Source of the DNA: Pholiota molesta
Lineage: Eukaryota; Basidiomycota; Agaricomycetes; Agaricales; Strophariaceae
NCBI GenBank assembly: GCA_014925825.1
Contig: JACGCK010000141.1
Location: 1-64,000 of the forward strand
Direction: 5' to 3'
Length of the DNA: 64,000 bases
The position numbers were made by a program, and so were the translations under genes. The notes beneath the pieces were generated by a model. The model was not told the DNA's origin. It saw only the letters and a list, made by a program, of their open reading frames with translations, and ran no database searches. Each line of letters opens with the position of its first letter. Positions within the stretch are counted from its first letter, which is position 1. Below, one piece after another: positions 22,108 to 34,203 of this stretch.

Positions 22108-23343
22108 ATGCCTTTGCCACTGGTGGGAACATGGATCGTTATATTCTACAAAGCTTTTCGTCGATGGCGCTCTCCGCTGAGCAAGCTACCCTACCCACCT
22201 GGCCCGCCTGAGCGAAGCATTGTCTCTGGAAATGCCAGTGACCTCCATCTAAACCCTGTCTTGCTTATGTTGAATTCGGGAATAAATATGGTCTGTCACT
22301 CTCTTTTCTCGACATTATCGCAATACATATGTTTATTCTGCCATGAAGGAAGTGTCATACATCTTAGATCCTATCGTCAACATACGATTGTTATCAATTC
22401 ATATGAAGACTGTGTTGAATTTTTTGAAAGGCGTTCCAATATATACTCCGACCGCCCGACCATTACTATGGTTGACATGTACGTCAACTTGTATAACCCT
22501 TTCCAAATCAATTCTAGACTAACTCGGGTATCCTACAACCTAAGGATGGGCTGGACAAGTTTTAACGCAGGATTTATGCGATATGGCCCCGAATGGAGGG
22601 CTCATAGGCGGATGTATAACCAGGCGTTCAAACCCGAGGCTTCCTTAAACTATAGGCCCACACAAACAAGAAAGGTCAATGATTTCTTATACGGCCTGGT
22701 TAACACGCCTGAAGACTGGGAAAACCACAATCGAACGTGAATAAGATAACTTCATTGCCTAACTCTGGCGTTTGCATTCAGGTTCTAACTCCTCGATACA
22801 GGCTATCAGCGGCAATAATCATGTCCACAATGTATGATCATGATGTCGCCCCTAAAAACGACTTCTTCGTGGATCTTGCAGAGACTGCCATGAGTGGCCT
22901 TAAATATACTGTTCTCCCGGGTTCAATGCTGGTTAACGAACTCCCAATTCTTCGGTTCATTCCTACGTGGTTCCCAGGTGCCGGATTCAAGCGTATCGCC
23001 CTTGAAGTTAAATGCGGGATGTGCCCTTTGCTTCTGTGGAGAAAAAATTAGTATGCGACCTCTCCTATCATTTCCTCTCTCCGATACATGATTCCTATTT
23101 CATAGCAAGAAGGCAAGATTACTAACTGCATCGCCGCAGAACTTCTCGAAAATTGCAAGTCAAACGAAGAATATGCCCACATTATCGGTGTTGCGGGAAC
23201 AAGTTACGCTGGTATGTTCTTATTTCCTTCCTGCAATTTGTCGCCCGAACTTGTCTGCAGTGCTATGGCTGCTCCTCGAGCGCTATAGCTCATCAATCAT
23301 CCTTATTTCGTTTCTATCTGATGATCATGATCTGAGTGAGTAA
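22108..23343 (+). pseudogene. Truncated cytochrome P450 (N-terminal half only)
   Basis: A membrane anchor and proline hinge (KLPYPPGPPE) are followed by KYGSVIHLRSYRQH, ERRSNIYSDRPTITMVD, FMRYGPEWRAHRRMYNQAF and a stretch resembling the region before helix I (EYAHIIGVAGTSYA). Expected next are the AGADTT motif, the ExxR helix and the haem-binding cysteine loop. Instead the open frame runs about 30 unrelated residues to TAA at 23341-23343, and the following gene starts 230 bp later. No haem site exists, so a functional monooxygenase is not encoded here. Two single-base breaks (about 22280 and 23010) also occur. Introns are visible at about 22291-22348, 22480-22545 and 22739-22801. This is most likely a gene fragment left by partial deletion. 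Confidence 0.8.
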
Positions 23344-23577
23344 TCCGAACCGTCAACGAACTGTCAACATTTCACAAAGACCCTCTTCGTTTTTAAACCG
23401 TCTTCCGCCAGGCTGACCAACAGTTCTTTATTCCGCACTAGTTTCGATCGAATTTGAAGCCGAGACATTCATTTCCGCTCAGCCCCCGCCCAGCCCTCTG
23501 GCAATATAAATAAGGTCTCCAGCTCTCTCCAGGTCATATTCAACACCTCCTCGATACCTTGACTTTGCTCTGAGGCC

Positions 23578-26267
23578 ATGAGGCTTCTAGCCTTCAATCA
23601 GCGTCATATTCGGGGACCCAAGCCGCCCACTCCCTTTTCTGGCCCTGGGTTCGATGCTGCAATGGCAGCTGTTGGGATGCTCGTTCTTCATGCGAACATC
23701 CATGTCCATGATCGTGCTCCCAAAAACCACTTGGCGACGACTTTCTCTTTCATCGCGGGTTCCCTCGGATATGCTGTGTTAATGCCTTTCGTGAATGACT
23801 TCGTCGGTGGTTACGCGATATCGGCATCTGAGTCTGGGCGGGGCAAATCTGGCTCATCCGCAGGCTTCGCCAACCCGCCTAGCCCTTCGAAGGCCGTCCT
23901 GCTCAGGGATGCTGCCTCTGGACAAGGCGGAGTCGACCCTTCTTTTGTAGTCGCTACATACGCGTCGTCTGTAAACACTGGAGGGACAGCTCGCTTTGGA
24001 GGGTCCCATCGAGGCGATGCTTCACAGGACTTGTCATCTGCTGGAGTCCAAGGCGATTCAACCCCAACGAACTCTCGGAACTACGATGAGGGTGAGTGAC
24101 TGTTTAATCGCGTTGATGACTTCGCTGAACTAACCTTCGACCAAGGTTCCAACAGGGATGGATCAACTCCTCCGGACGAAGATCGTCCCCGTCGTTCATC
24201 GAGGTTGGCTAATGGGAAAAGTATGTCACAAAGGGCCAATCGCCACAGCATAGCGTGCTAATCTATAACATTACCCAGAACCTTCTACCGAAAAACCACC
24301 ATTGAGCAAGAAACAGAACAGAGCGAGAGGAGGTCCTCCTCCGCCTCCTCCTCCCGGTGCGGGCACTACGCTAGGAATAGGGGATGGCTCCAAAGGCGAC
24401 AACGACCATGCCTCCACTTTTTCTCTTGGTCCTCTTCTCCTCGCAGCATTTATTCTTTTTGTTTTTAGAAGGGCGTTCAACAAGAACAAGAAAAGGCTCA
24501 TGGTGTCCAGGCATACCCTGCCTTCGAATCCCATGTGTGCACCTTCGGACATCTCAAATACGACTACAGCTCTGGATATTGTCCTCTCGAAATCCGCAAG
24601 CGAGATAATACATGCGATTTGTGGCCTTGTTCCTAAAGCGTATTACTCGAATATCAAGCCTGCAGCATGGCGTTTGTCATATCGACTCGGAGATGCTATC
24701 CGTGCACTCTCGACCACTGCACACTCTGTCCATCCTCTGAACTGTGGGCTTCCTGCGACCGAATTGCACTTCTCTAGAGATTCTATGATCACCGAAACAT
24801 GTAATGGCACCTACTGCGGCGGTCTCACCCTCAATATGTCTATGCAACAAGCGGTGGAGTCTGTTGGACGAGCTGCTCCTGCCAATTTCGACGGCGTTCT
24901 TCGACAGACAAGTCGCTATCTCCGCAGAGTGCTTCTCTATGTGTCGGTCGTTATTCTCACTATGTTTACGAGGCAGCTTCTGTGGATCATACTACCCTTC
25001 ATCGAAAATAGCTATGTTGAGCAGCCAATATCAGATATCCCTCGCCCTGCCGTGAGTTTTATCCTCCTCATTTTTTGCTCAGGGTTTTTGAAACTTTACT
25101 GTAGCCCGTCATAGGATCAGCTACCCTAGTCGCGACGCCGTTCAGACATTCTCCACGTAATATTCGAAAGAAAATTCCTTTGCCAGTAGGTTCTGGATGG
25201 GTTACTATAGAAGTAAAGAACCACAGGCCAAGTGATCACCAGGCAAGCCAGTCCTTAAATCTTTCCTTCGCCAATCAGTCGGACTGACTTTGACCTCAGC
25301 ATCCCCCCAACGTTGGCAGTACAGAAATCAAGGTCGATGTCATTCCTGAATCTCAATCAGCTATTGAGGTTCTTGAACAGGCAAGTCTCGTATTAAAATC
25401 TGATCGTAGCCTTCATGCTCACCGTATTGGTTATACAGATCATCCCTGAGACCACCGCTGTCGCTGAACCTGAGAACGCCGCGAAGCTTGATAAATTAAT
25501 CGCCGTTCTTGCCAAGTTATCCTTGGAAGAGGACGACGAGGTGTCCGGATATCCGGTTTTTGCCAACGAATCTACACAACCCCACGATAGCGAAGTTTGT
25601 ATCTACCCAGGTTTCTTGGCCGACGTCGATGGGCAACATGAACAAGTTGATGACTCCAACAACTTCGTGCACCAATGTGATTCGAATGCTAACGATAACG
25701 ACAAGTACAATAGCGGGGAATTTATATACCCTGCTGCTGTCGATGTCGATTCCGCAGAGCCAGTGGTCTCCAACGACGTCTTCAGGGAAGTCAAGGACGT
25801 GAACACGGATCCTGACACCGATATCTTTAATGTTCCTGTGAGTCACTTCATTGTAGAATCTGTGTTGCCTTTGTTGACAATTGACAGGCTAGGGATATTG
25901 GAACATCTATCCACGCTCCACAGAACTCGAGTTCTTCTAATAGAGTTGGCGACACTGGCCAAAGTAGCGTCATTGACAAGGGCAAGAAGAAGGCCGACTT
26001 GGATGTTGAGGCTGAGGATCAAATGAATGATGGTCCAGTGCGTTTTCGTTTTTGACCTGCATCGTTTCCGCGCCAACGGATGGCTGATATACATTCAAGA
26101 ACGATGTTATTGTGGCTGTCGAAGAGAATGCAACGGCCATTGACCCGACACTTCCTGTCTTCATCGCTCTCCCGGGATACCGCCGACACCGTATTCGTCC
26201 TAAGCAGCGTCGTAGAGCATGGTTGGCCCGTCAGGAAGCTGCCGAGGCCGCTCAGACCATTGCCTGA
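23578..26267 (+). CDS. Orphan membrane-associated, largely disordered protein
   Basis: I do not recognise a family. Eight exons (23578-24091, 24146-24220, 24279-25051, 25105-25242, 25300-25380, 25439-25837, 25888-26037, 26100-26267) join in one clean frame. The N-terminus has hydrophobic stretches (MAAVGMLVLHANIHV and FIAGSLGYAVLMPFV). A basic SRLAN-like patch and a run of seven prolines precede a helix LGPLLLAAFILFVFRRAF followed by lysines. Another helix (VLLYVSVVILTMFTRQLLW) lies near 24,950. The rest is acidic and low complexity, with repeated YP motifs (SGYPVF, CIYPGF, FIYPAA) and a basic C-terminus (RRHRIRPKQRRRAW). Introns 4 (25243-25299) and 5 (25381-25438) begin with GC rather than GT. 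Unlike the genes to its left, it has no frame breaks. Function unknown; several membrane spans plus long soluble regions suggest an organelle-membrane protein. Confidence 0.7.
25243..25299 (+). other. GC-AG intron
   Basis: The donor reads CAG|GCAAGC and the acceptor CTCAG, with a CTGAC branch-like site. Removing these 57 nt joins ...DHQ to HPPNVG in frame. No GT donor nearby preserves the frame. Confidence 0.65.
25381..25438 (+). other. GC-AG intron
   Basis: The donor is CAG|GCAAGT, a strong match to the consensus apart from the C, and the acceptor is ATACAG. Removing these 58 nt joins ...EVLEQ to IIPETT in frame. Confidence 0.7.
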
Positions 26268-26486
26268 ACATCTCGAGCATGGCTGGCGCGCGAACATGTG
26301 GATCTCGAATATCATCCTCCGGCTCTGTGAAGTAGACTCTAGCGTGCTCCTTTTCCCGCACCCGCCTCCCAGGAAGCGCCGTCTGACGAGATAGCGTTTT
26401 CGGCACATCGTGGCTTTTTGGGATCGGAACGCTGACGAGCGTTTTCGATCTCATTGAAAAGCTACGGTGCTGCGTTGCGTGGGGGT

Positions 26487-26516
26487 GGGGACCAGCGTTG
26501 ACGAGCGCTGGTCCTC
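26487..26516. repeat. Inverted repeat (hairpin)
   Basis: GACCAGCG and CGCTGGTC flank an 8-nt loop containing TTGACGAG, extendable by up to three more base pairs with one wobble. A smaller relative (AACGCT / AGCGTT) lies 60 bp upstream with the shared GACGAGCG core. Confidence 0.5.
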
Positions 26517-27015
26517 ACATCCATGTAGCGTGGGCGGGCTCCGCCTTCTTCACAGCGGCCGTCTATACGGTATACCCTTCGATATTCAAGACTGCTGCCT
26601 CAACTTTTCATTCGCCGTGCAATTTCTAGCCATCATCCTACCGTTCTTGGACCAGTTCACTCCTCTTGTTCTTGTATACAACATGCCCGACGATACCCCC
26701 CCCCCTGGATTCATACCCTTCGTATATATCTTATCTTTTTTTGTCTAATATCTTTCGCCCCATGTATGTACCCAAATCATGTAGCTTCCAGAGATTCGGT
26801 AGATTTGTTGCTTTTTGACTCCCAGATAATATTGTTTCATAAATTGTACATATTCATTTACCTGAATACCTCCGCAGCCGCGGCCGCGGGAGCCTAGTAC
26901 CATGCTCTGGTTATCAGTAATCTGCATAAACGTGAAGCTGGAAAGGCGGATATATCAATTTCAAATCACTTTCATGCATTCACCCAAGATTTCAAGCTTT
27001 TAAATTTTAGATTTT

Positions 27016-27053
27016 GCAAGCTTCGAGCTTCGAGCTTCAAGCTTCAAAGCTTC
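27016..27053. repeat. GCTTCRA minisatellite
   Basis: About five imperfect tandem copies of a 7-8 nt unit (AGCTTCG / AGCTTCA). A related stretch occurs near 46390-46410. Confidence 0.5.
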
Positions 27054-27146
27054 AATGGCCACTGGGTCAGAAACCGTGGGAACCTTTTAAGCGCCGAATG
27101 CCTACGAGCGCTACATTGTTTTTCCTCCATCTCCGTATCTTTCCAT

Positions 27147-27228
27147 GGCCGTGTGGCGAAATGGCATCGCGTCTGACTACGACTCAGAGCGAATCAGGAG
27201 ATTGCAGGTTCGACCCCTGTCTCGGTCA
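27147..27228 (+). tRNA. tRNA-Arg (anticodon ACG) with a short intron
   Basis: A D-arm (GCGA...TCGC), anticodon loop CTACGA, TTC-type T-arm (GCAGG TTCGACC CCTGT) and acceptor (GGCCGTG pairing with CTCGGTC) fold as a tRNA. A variable region of normal length (AGATT) is obtained only if about 10 nt (CTCAGAGCGA) after position 37 are an intron, and the anticodon stem TCTGA then pairs with TCAGG. One acceptor mismatch (T6 with T67) remains. A run of five T directly follows, as for a Pol III terminator. Confidence 0.85.
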
Positions 27229-27424
27229 CAGTTTTTGCGATAGTTCTTTTACAAAAATCAAAGAAAAGTATGTATAAACAAATGTTTAAACAGTCAAACT
27301 TTGGTTCTTGTTTTCAACACAACATGAATACTGTCTTAAAATTTTTGAGGACAAGAGATGTTTCAAATTCAAGTTTTTCGTTGTCTACATGCATAAGTAT
27401 GTGATACTACAGATTGTGCACCGT

Positions 27425-28085
<661 letters not shown>

Positions 28086-29949
28086 TTAAAATATGGAGCA
28101 GTATCTCCTGTGTTCAAGATTTCGTTTTACTGCAGTGTGTGTAGCTGGACATTTCTCTGGCTGTGGGCTCTGATTTTATATTCTTTCAACCTCTGAAATC
28201 TCTGAACAAACTTTCGCACTTCGAGTGAGTCACTACTAGTAGCAACAGCTTTAAACTTTCGCTTCTAAAGCTTGCTAAAACTCGTTACCTAATTGAATAA
28301 AGCCAAAATAGGCATTCAAATTCCTTTCCAGTGCAATACTAAATCATGTATCAACTGCCTATGAATCCCTTTGGTGTGGAGCACTCATATGTCGGAGCTT
28401 TGGAAGGCATGATTAAGCGGCTCATCATGCTTCTTCCAGGTATAGTCCTGTATAGCCTTGGAAGGAAGGTAAGAAGCGCTATTATATTTATGTGAACAGC
28501 ATGGCATGCAAGCCGCAAAGTTAGATAGTTCTTGATCAAGTATTCTTCCTGACGCTGATCTAGGTTCCATCTCGGGAAGTCCCGATGGGCGCTTGATTCT
28601 TTACTTGGGGCGGTAACGTTAACTTATGCTGCAGCACCGCCGCATGGCGGCAGATTGCACGTTCCGGACATCAGACATGAACATGCGGAATAGGCCTGTA
28701 TGTGAGGCGATAACGAATTCATGGAAAACAAATCAACATATGGCATGACATGCTGTGGAAGTCGTGCTTGAAGCAAAGATAATAAACACACCGATGGGAG
28801 ATTTTTGACTGTTTAAGTCTTTAGGCTGGCTTACACTGACAGAACATCCATGAGTCAGCAATCGCGGTGATCAAGAAGCAGATTGATTCAAGGAGTGTTC
28901 GTGCTGTGTCGTCTGGAATTAGAAAAAATGGGACGGAAAGTAGGTATTGAGTTGTGTAGTTTGACATTGGCCTATCGCAGTTCGCCAAAATCAATGTATA
29001 TAATACATACGCGGCTGTACGGCTGCTGGCTAAGAATATCGTGGGATCGCTGGAGGGGTAGAATAGGAGAGAATAGGGTAAGTAGAATTTGGATAGATTG
29101 TCGTCTCTGGAAGCTTGGGAAGCTTCCATAATGCGCTTGTGATTCTGAACCAAAGGGAGAACATAAATCTAGGTGATTACAAAATTCAAATGTCAGGGAC
29201 AAGTCTTGGGAACTGCAGTCTCCTTTGAGTAGCTTTGAGACTTTGAATGTGTGCGCCGCACTGTGCAGAGATTTGCCAGGATTTGCCGCAGAAATATGGA
29301 AGTCAGAGTCAGACAACGACGACATTTTGGTAAACGTAAACCATGCACATTCGCTCATCAATGAGTCATATAAAATTTAGTAGTCTTCTCGCATCCTTAA
29401 GTATCGCCCGTGCCTTTCCGAGTTCATTTCTCAGGCTCCAGGTCTCTCCAGTTTTGAGGGTTGAAAGGGCCTGAAAGGGTCGAATGTCGATGACGTGAAA
29501 ACAAAGAAGATTTGAATGATCCAAATGAAAGATGCTCATGTTTAGAATGTCAATTCTGCAGTGAACACGATGCTGGCCTGACATAGTGGTAAATCCTTAT
29601 AGATCGCCAGACTTGGAATTGTAAATATCGCCAAGAGAAAACACCAAGTTCTGAGGCTTGGAAAGATGCGTCGTACTCCCGTTGTTTCGGAAGGAAATAT
29701 AAAGAAAGACGGCCACTAAAGTGCCCAAGGTATCAGATATTTCTGGGGACAACGGCATCGCATGATGGAGGATGACAAGAGACAACGCGTTGGGCCTGAT
29801 TCCACGGGCCACGTGGATAACGCGAATGTGTTATTTGGCGGGGTCCATGAAAGTTTGAGCAGGGTTTCTAGCTCCGCGATTGGCTCAGTACCTCTGTTTA
29901 TCGCCATTTCACCCTCTCCGTCATCCACTCTCCATCGCCCGTGTTCGCC
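28086..29949. other. Intergenic region between H3 variant and JmjC gene
   Basis: 1.86 kb of AT-rich sequence between divergent genes. Short open frames of up to 130 codons exist but none shows family features or consistent splicing. It likely contains both promoters. Confidence 0.4.
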
Positions 29950-32900
29950 ATGAACGTGGTGCAAGATCCCAGTAAGAAGGGCTCCATAAACTCCCTGCTC
30001 AACCCCCAGGACGTCTCTGCCTTCTCAAGTTTGCCATCCGGGCCCTTGGCGCCAAATCATACCCACTCGCAGAGTCATTCAACATATTATGCACCTGAGT
30101 ATTCGCCTGCTGGGTCATTCCATCTCAGAGCTGCCAACTGGGAGAGTTCTGATGATCCTGCTAGACGGAAAGCCTTGGATAGTGGCTCAATGCCTCGATA
30201 CCCGCCTCAATTGACCCAATCTCAACTACCGGAAATGCACAGTCAATCGTCAACAAGTAATTACGCCTATGCCACGTCTTCGGGAATGATGAGGGACAGG
30301 ATGCAGGAATCTCAGGAGTATGCGGGCGATGGACATATGTGGCAGCATCATACCAGTCAACATGATTCTATGAACATGTCATACGGGAGGTCCATCGCAC
30401 CCATGTATTCTGACGAGCGAGCAGGTGCATTCTCATCAGGTGTTGTATTTCGCTTTGTTCTAACTGTTATTTTGCATTAGCGTTATCGGGCGGCTACCGT
30501 TCGTCAAGTTTGTCTGCTTTCACCTTGTCCTTCGAAATGGCTCATTTTCTATATAGGTATTAATTATCCCTCGGGATACGACAGCCAATCGGGCTCAGGT
30601 ACCGGAGCCTCTCAGCGTAAGACTCTCCTCGGTCTCTCTTATTTCTATATTTTTTTTATAACCATCCACTTTTCCCAATAGAATGGCAAACCGCCGAAAG
30701 GGCTTCGGTGAGGCTGGTGGCTAGGGAATTGTCATCTCAGCCAACCTCGAGTGCCCAGGATGAGCGGTATACCTATTATCAACAACCACGTTATGATGCC
30801 TCCGTGGAGCGACATTCCCCACAGCAGCAGCAGCAACAAATTGATACCACCATATCATCTTCTCATTCCCAACATCCGGAACCAACCAGACCTTTTGGCC
30901 CCGCTTCGTCCAAACGATCGCATCCGGACAGTGAAGTTAACCCAGCTCCCAAGACGAAACGACCCAGAGCGAAAGCGAAAGCTACAGGCTCAGAATCATC
31001 GACCCCCACCCCAACAGGTACGTGTATGTGCCGTGTCTTCGGGAATTGCACAAGACCTCTTCCATCTATCCCCTTGGCCTTTGGGGCCTGCCTAAGTTGG
31101 CCAATCGCCGCTTAGAACTGCCATGCTAGTTCCCTCGTTCTCATCCTAAAATAACTCTTTACTATTCCAACCTGCCCCATCTGCTCCTTCTTGTTTCATG
31201 CGGCAATTTTATCTGACTGCTGACTACTAGGACGTACTTCCAAGCGTGGATACAATGCCAAAAAACGTAGCGAGGCCGCCTTTATTTCTGCCCAAAATGG
31301 TATGTCATCATCTTGTCACAGCCGGCTGCAACCATCCGCGGACGGTTATCTCTATCGCCGCCTTCTTGAAGTTCTTCAACTGGTTGCGCCTGTTTGAACA
31401 TAGGTCACGAGTTTGCGCCTGGCATTGCGCTGCGCTCTCGTTTCACCCCCGCCCATTATTCCCAGCGTGTCTTTGCAAGAATTTTGCCAGCAATTACTGA
31501 TTCTTTCTCCCTGAAGCTTTGCTAAGGGCCCAGCGCGAGGGCTCTCAAGGACACGTTCAGGGCACCAGTTCTGGTGTGTAGCTTCATGCGTGTCATCGAT
31601 TACGTCTGATTGACTTTTTCCATGGGTACAGATTCGCATTCACCCTCAAATCCTCCGACTGGTGATAATGGCGGTGTTGAACAGATATACATGCCCGAAC
31701 TCCAATTCGCGCGATGCATGTCCAACCGTTATAAAAACGAGGAGTTTCCGCGGTGTGTTTCGTGTACGCGCCGCTGGGCGGGGGATACTTGCCGTTTCCA
31801 AGGAATCCGATTCTTCATGCGCGACGCTCAGAAAAAATTAGTGGGTATCAGCTTCCAGGAGCATCCTTCCGTGGGACCGGCGCCTGTGATGGAATTTCCC
31901 AGCAAATGGAATCGAAGCTTCGAGCAAGAACACGCAAAACGATCCAAAGTCAGTGCTTTTTGTCCTTGACACCCTACTCAGCTCTATGATTTCTGACTGA
32001 TTATTACATTGTTATCTTTGTGCACAATATAGCTCTCGATCGCCAAAGCTCTCCTACCAACATTGAAAGCAGAACAGGAACATATCAAGTCATCTGAAAT
32101 TGTTCGACGACCTCGCGAATGCGATGTTCGTGTGACGTGTGGTACGATCATAACCATCTCTGCACATTAATTAACTAATTCACATTTCATTTAGACACAT
32201 GCATGACATCACTATTTTCAACTTCGTTTATGTGTCGTCTTTGCGGCCGCGAAGTCTGTAATGAATGCTTCCAGCAGGTCATTGATTTGACACAAACACC
32301 GACAAATCCTTCGTCTGCAGAGTACGCGGCTTTCATGGCACGACGGGAGAGGCATGCGCATGCCAACCCGTTCTTTTTGGCCTGCCTGAAGCGTAAGGAT
32401 CATGCGATTACAGAGTTTACGCCTGTCACGCGCTTTGTGGAGTCGGAGCTAGATCAAGCTATCAGAGATATGGAAGCGATACTGAAGAAAGAGGAGGACA
32501 TTCTGCCATCTGTTGACTATCCAGTGAATGGACCTTCGAATGTGAATCTGCCTTCGACAAACCAGACGTACTCCGCACCTGAGCCTGGACCCTCTCCCGA
32601 CGGTCCAATCGAGTCTCCTCCGCTACAAGAGCAAAGTTCATCAGATATACGAACAGAAATACCTTCAACAACGCTCTATGCTGCCGACACTTTCCCAGAT
32701 CCATCAATTGTCCCCACCTATGATGATTACACGCCCTCAAATGTTCCTGAGCACATCACTTCTATCCCTATTCATCGCCTTCAGATCATCCCTGCCTCTC
32801 TATATGACCCTCCCCAATCTACGCCATCCTATTCTAGTAAATTGCCGCTCGTGTTCTCATCGCTATGGGTGAAAGGAATTCCTCTGCTCGTTAAAGACGT

Positions 32901-34203
32901 CTTGCCGAGGTTCAAGCTGGAGTGGACGCCACAGTACTTCATGGATCGATATGGTGATCAAAGCTGCTTAATCGTCGAGTGTCAGACGGACGAGAATAAG
33001 AGGATTGACATTCGCGAGTTTTTCAGCAAATTCGGCAACTACAAGGATCGTCAGGGCTGCTGGAAGCTCAAGGTTACTGATATTCATTTCCATGTTTGAT
33101 GACCTTACTAAGGCCGTTCATTTTGTCATGCCCATAGGACTGGCCTCCAACCGCCGAATTCAAGAAAGCTTTCCCTGACCTCTTTGAGGACTTTAGCCAG
33201 GCCGTACCAGTCCCAGATTATGTACGACGAGATGGTGTTTACAACATTGGTTCTCATTTCCCTTTGAATGCCATAGGACCTGACCTAGGTACGTACTGAT
33301 CACTCGAAGCATTGCCGATTGCTCAAATTAATATTATCTGCCAGGTCCCAAGATGTATAATGCCTTGGCATCCTCGCAAGAAGTCGGCAGTAAAGGTTCT
33401 ACCCGTCTGCACATGGATATGGCGGATGCGCTCAATGTCATGCTGAGTGCTACGCTATGCGAGGATGGCACTGAAGGCTATGCCGTGTGGGATCTCTTCA
33501 GAGCCGAAGACAGCGACAAGATTCGTACGTTCCTCAAGAAGAAGTTTGGATATGGTGCCAACGGATCTACGGGTTCGGGCAGTGGAGGGAAAAAGAATGC
33601 CAATGCCAATGGAACTGCTGCCGCTGGCAGTGGTGGTAACGCGGGCGAGAAGACGCGGGCGACGCACGCTGTTCCGCCTGTGCAGATGATAGGGCACGAT
33701 CCGATTCACGGACAGCAGTTCTATCTCGATGTCGAACTGCGCAGGCAGTTGTTTGAGGAGTTTGGGGTCAAGAGCTATCGGGTTTATCAGCGGCCTGGAG
33801 ATGGTGTTTTCATCCCTGCAGGCTGCGCTCACCAGGTAGATCTTGATCGCAATGACTGTCGTACCCTGTTTGCTAACGGAATCCGGGGTTTTGCTTTGTA
33901 GGTCGCAAATATGGCAGATTGCATGAAGATCGCCATCGACTTTGTCAGCCCGAGAATGTTGACAGATGCGAGAAGTTGACGAAGGAGTTTAGGGAGCAGA
34001 ATCAAAGCAAGGCATGGAAAGAGGATGTGTTGCAGCTCAGGACGATGATGTGGTTCGCTTGGCAGTCTTGTACTAAGATGGAGAGGACATTGGATAGTAT
34101 GGGGTTGGAGTCATCGGTGCCCCTCTTGATACGGACAGGTCTTCGAGACGATGAATGGGGCATCGTATATACAATTGCACAGTTTCTTCTAAACCAATTT
34201 TAA
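29950..34203 (+). CDS. KDM3-like JmjC histone demethylase
   Basis: This nuclear Fe(II)/2-oxoglutarate enzyme belongs to the JmjC group closest to KDM3/JHDM2 (H3K9me1/2 demethylases). A long disordered N-terminus rich in Ser, Gln and Pro (29,950-31,000) leads to a basic GRTSKRGYNAKKRSEAAF segment. A cysteine-rich region follows (FPRCVSCTRRW; then CDTCMTSLF and CRLCGREVCNECF at 32,196-32,270), the zinc finger that precedes the JmjC domain in this group. The catalytic domain shows SLWVKGIPLLVKDVL, the iron ligands in TRLHMDMADALN (33,402-33,437; His and Asp) and GCAHQVANMADCMKIAIDF (third ligand His, interrupted by the intron 33836-33901). A Gly/Ala/Asn-rich insert lies at 33,560-33,650. It ends with FLLNQF before TAA. 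Substrate is inferred by family. No frame breaks. Confidence 0.88.

Larger units (their letters stand above)
26268..27146. other. Intergenic region with two hairpins and a small minisatellite
   Basis: Besides the 3' flank of the orphan gene, this region holds two stem-loops at 26428-26443 and 26487-26516 and a run of GCTTCRA-type repeats at 27016-27053. No gene is supportable. Confidence 0.45.

Noticed and set aside
700..23050. Programmed ribosomal frameshifting as an explanation for the many frame breaks.
   Set aside because: Breaks occur at unrelated sites in unrelated genes without slippery motifs or following structures.
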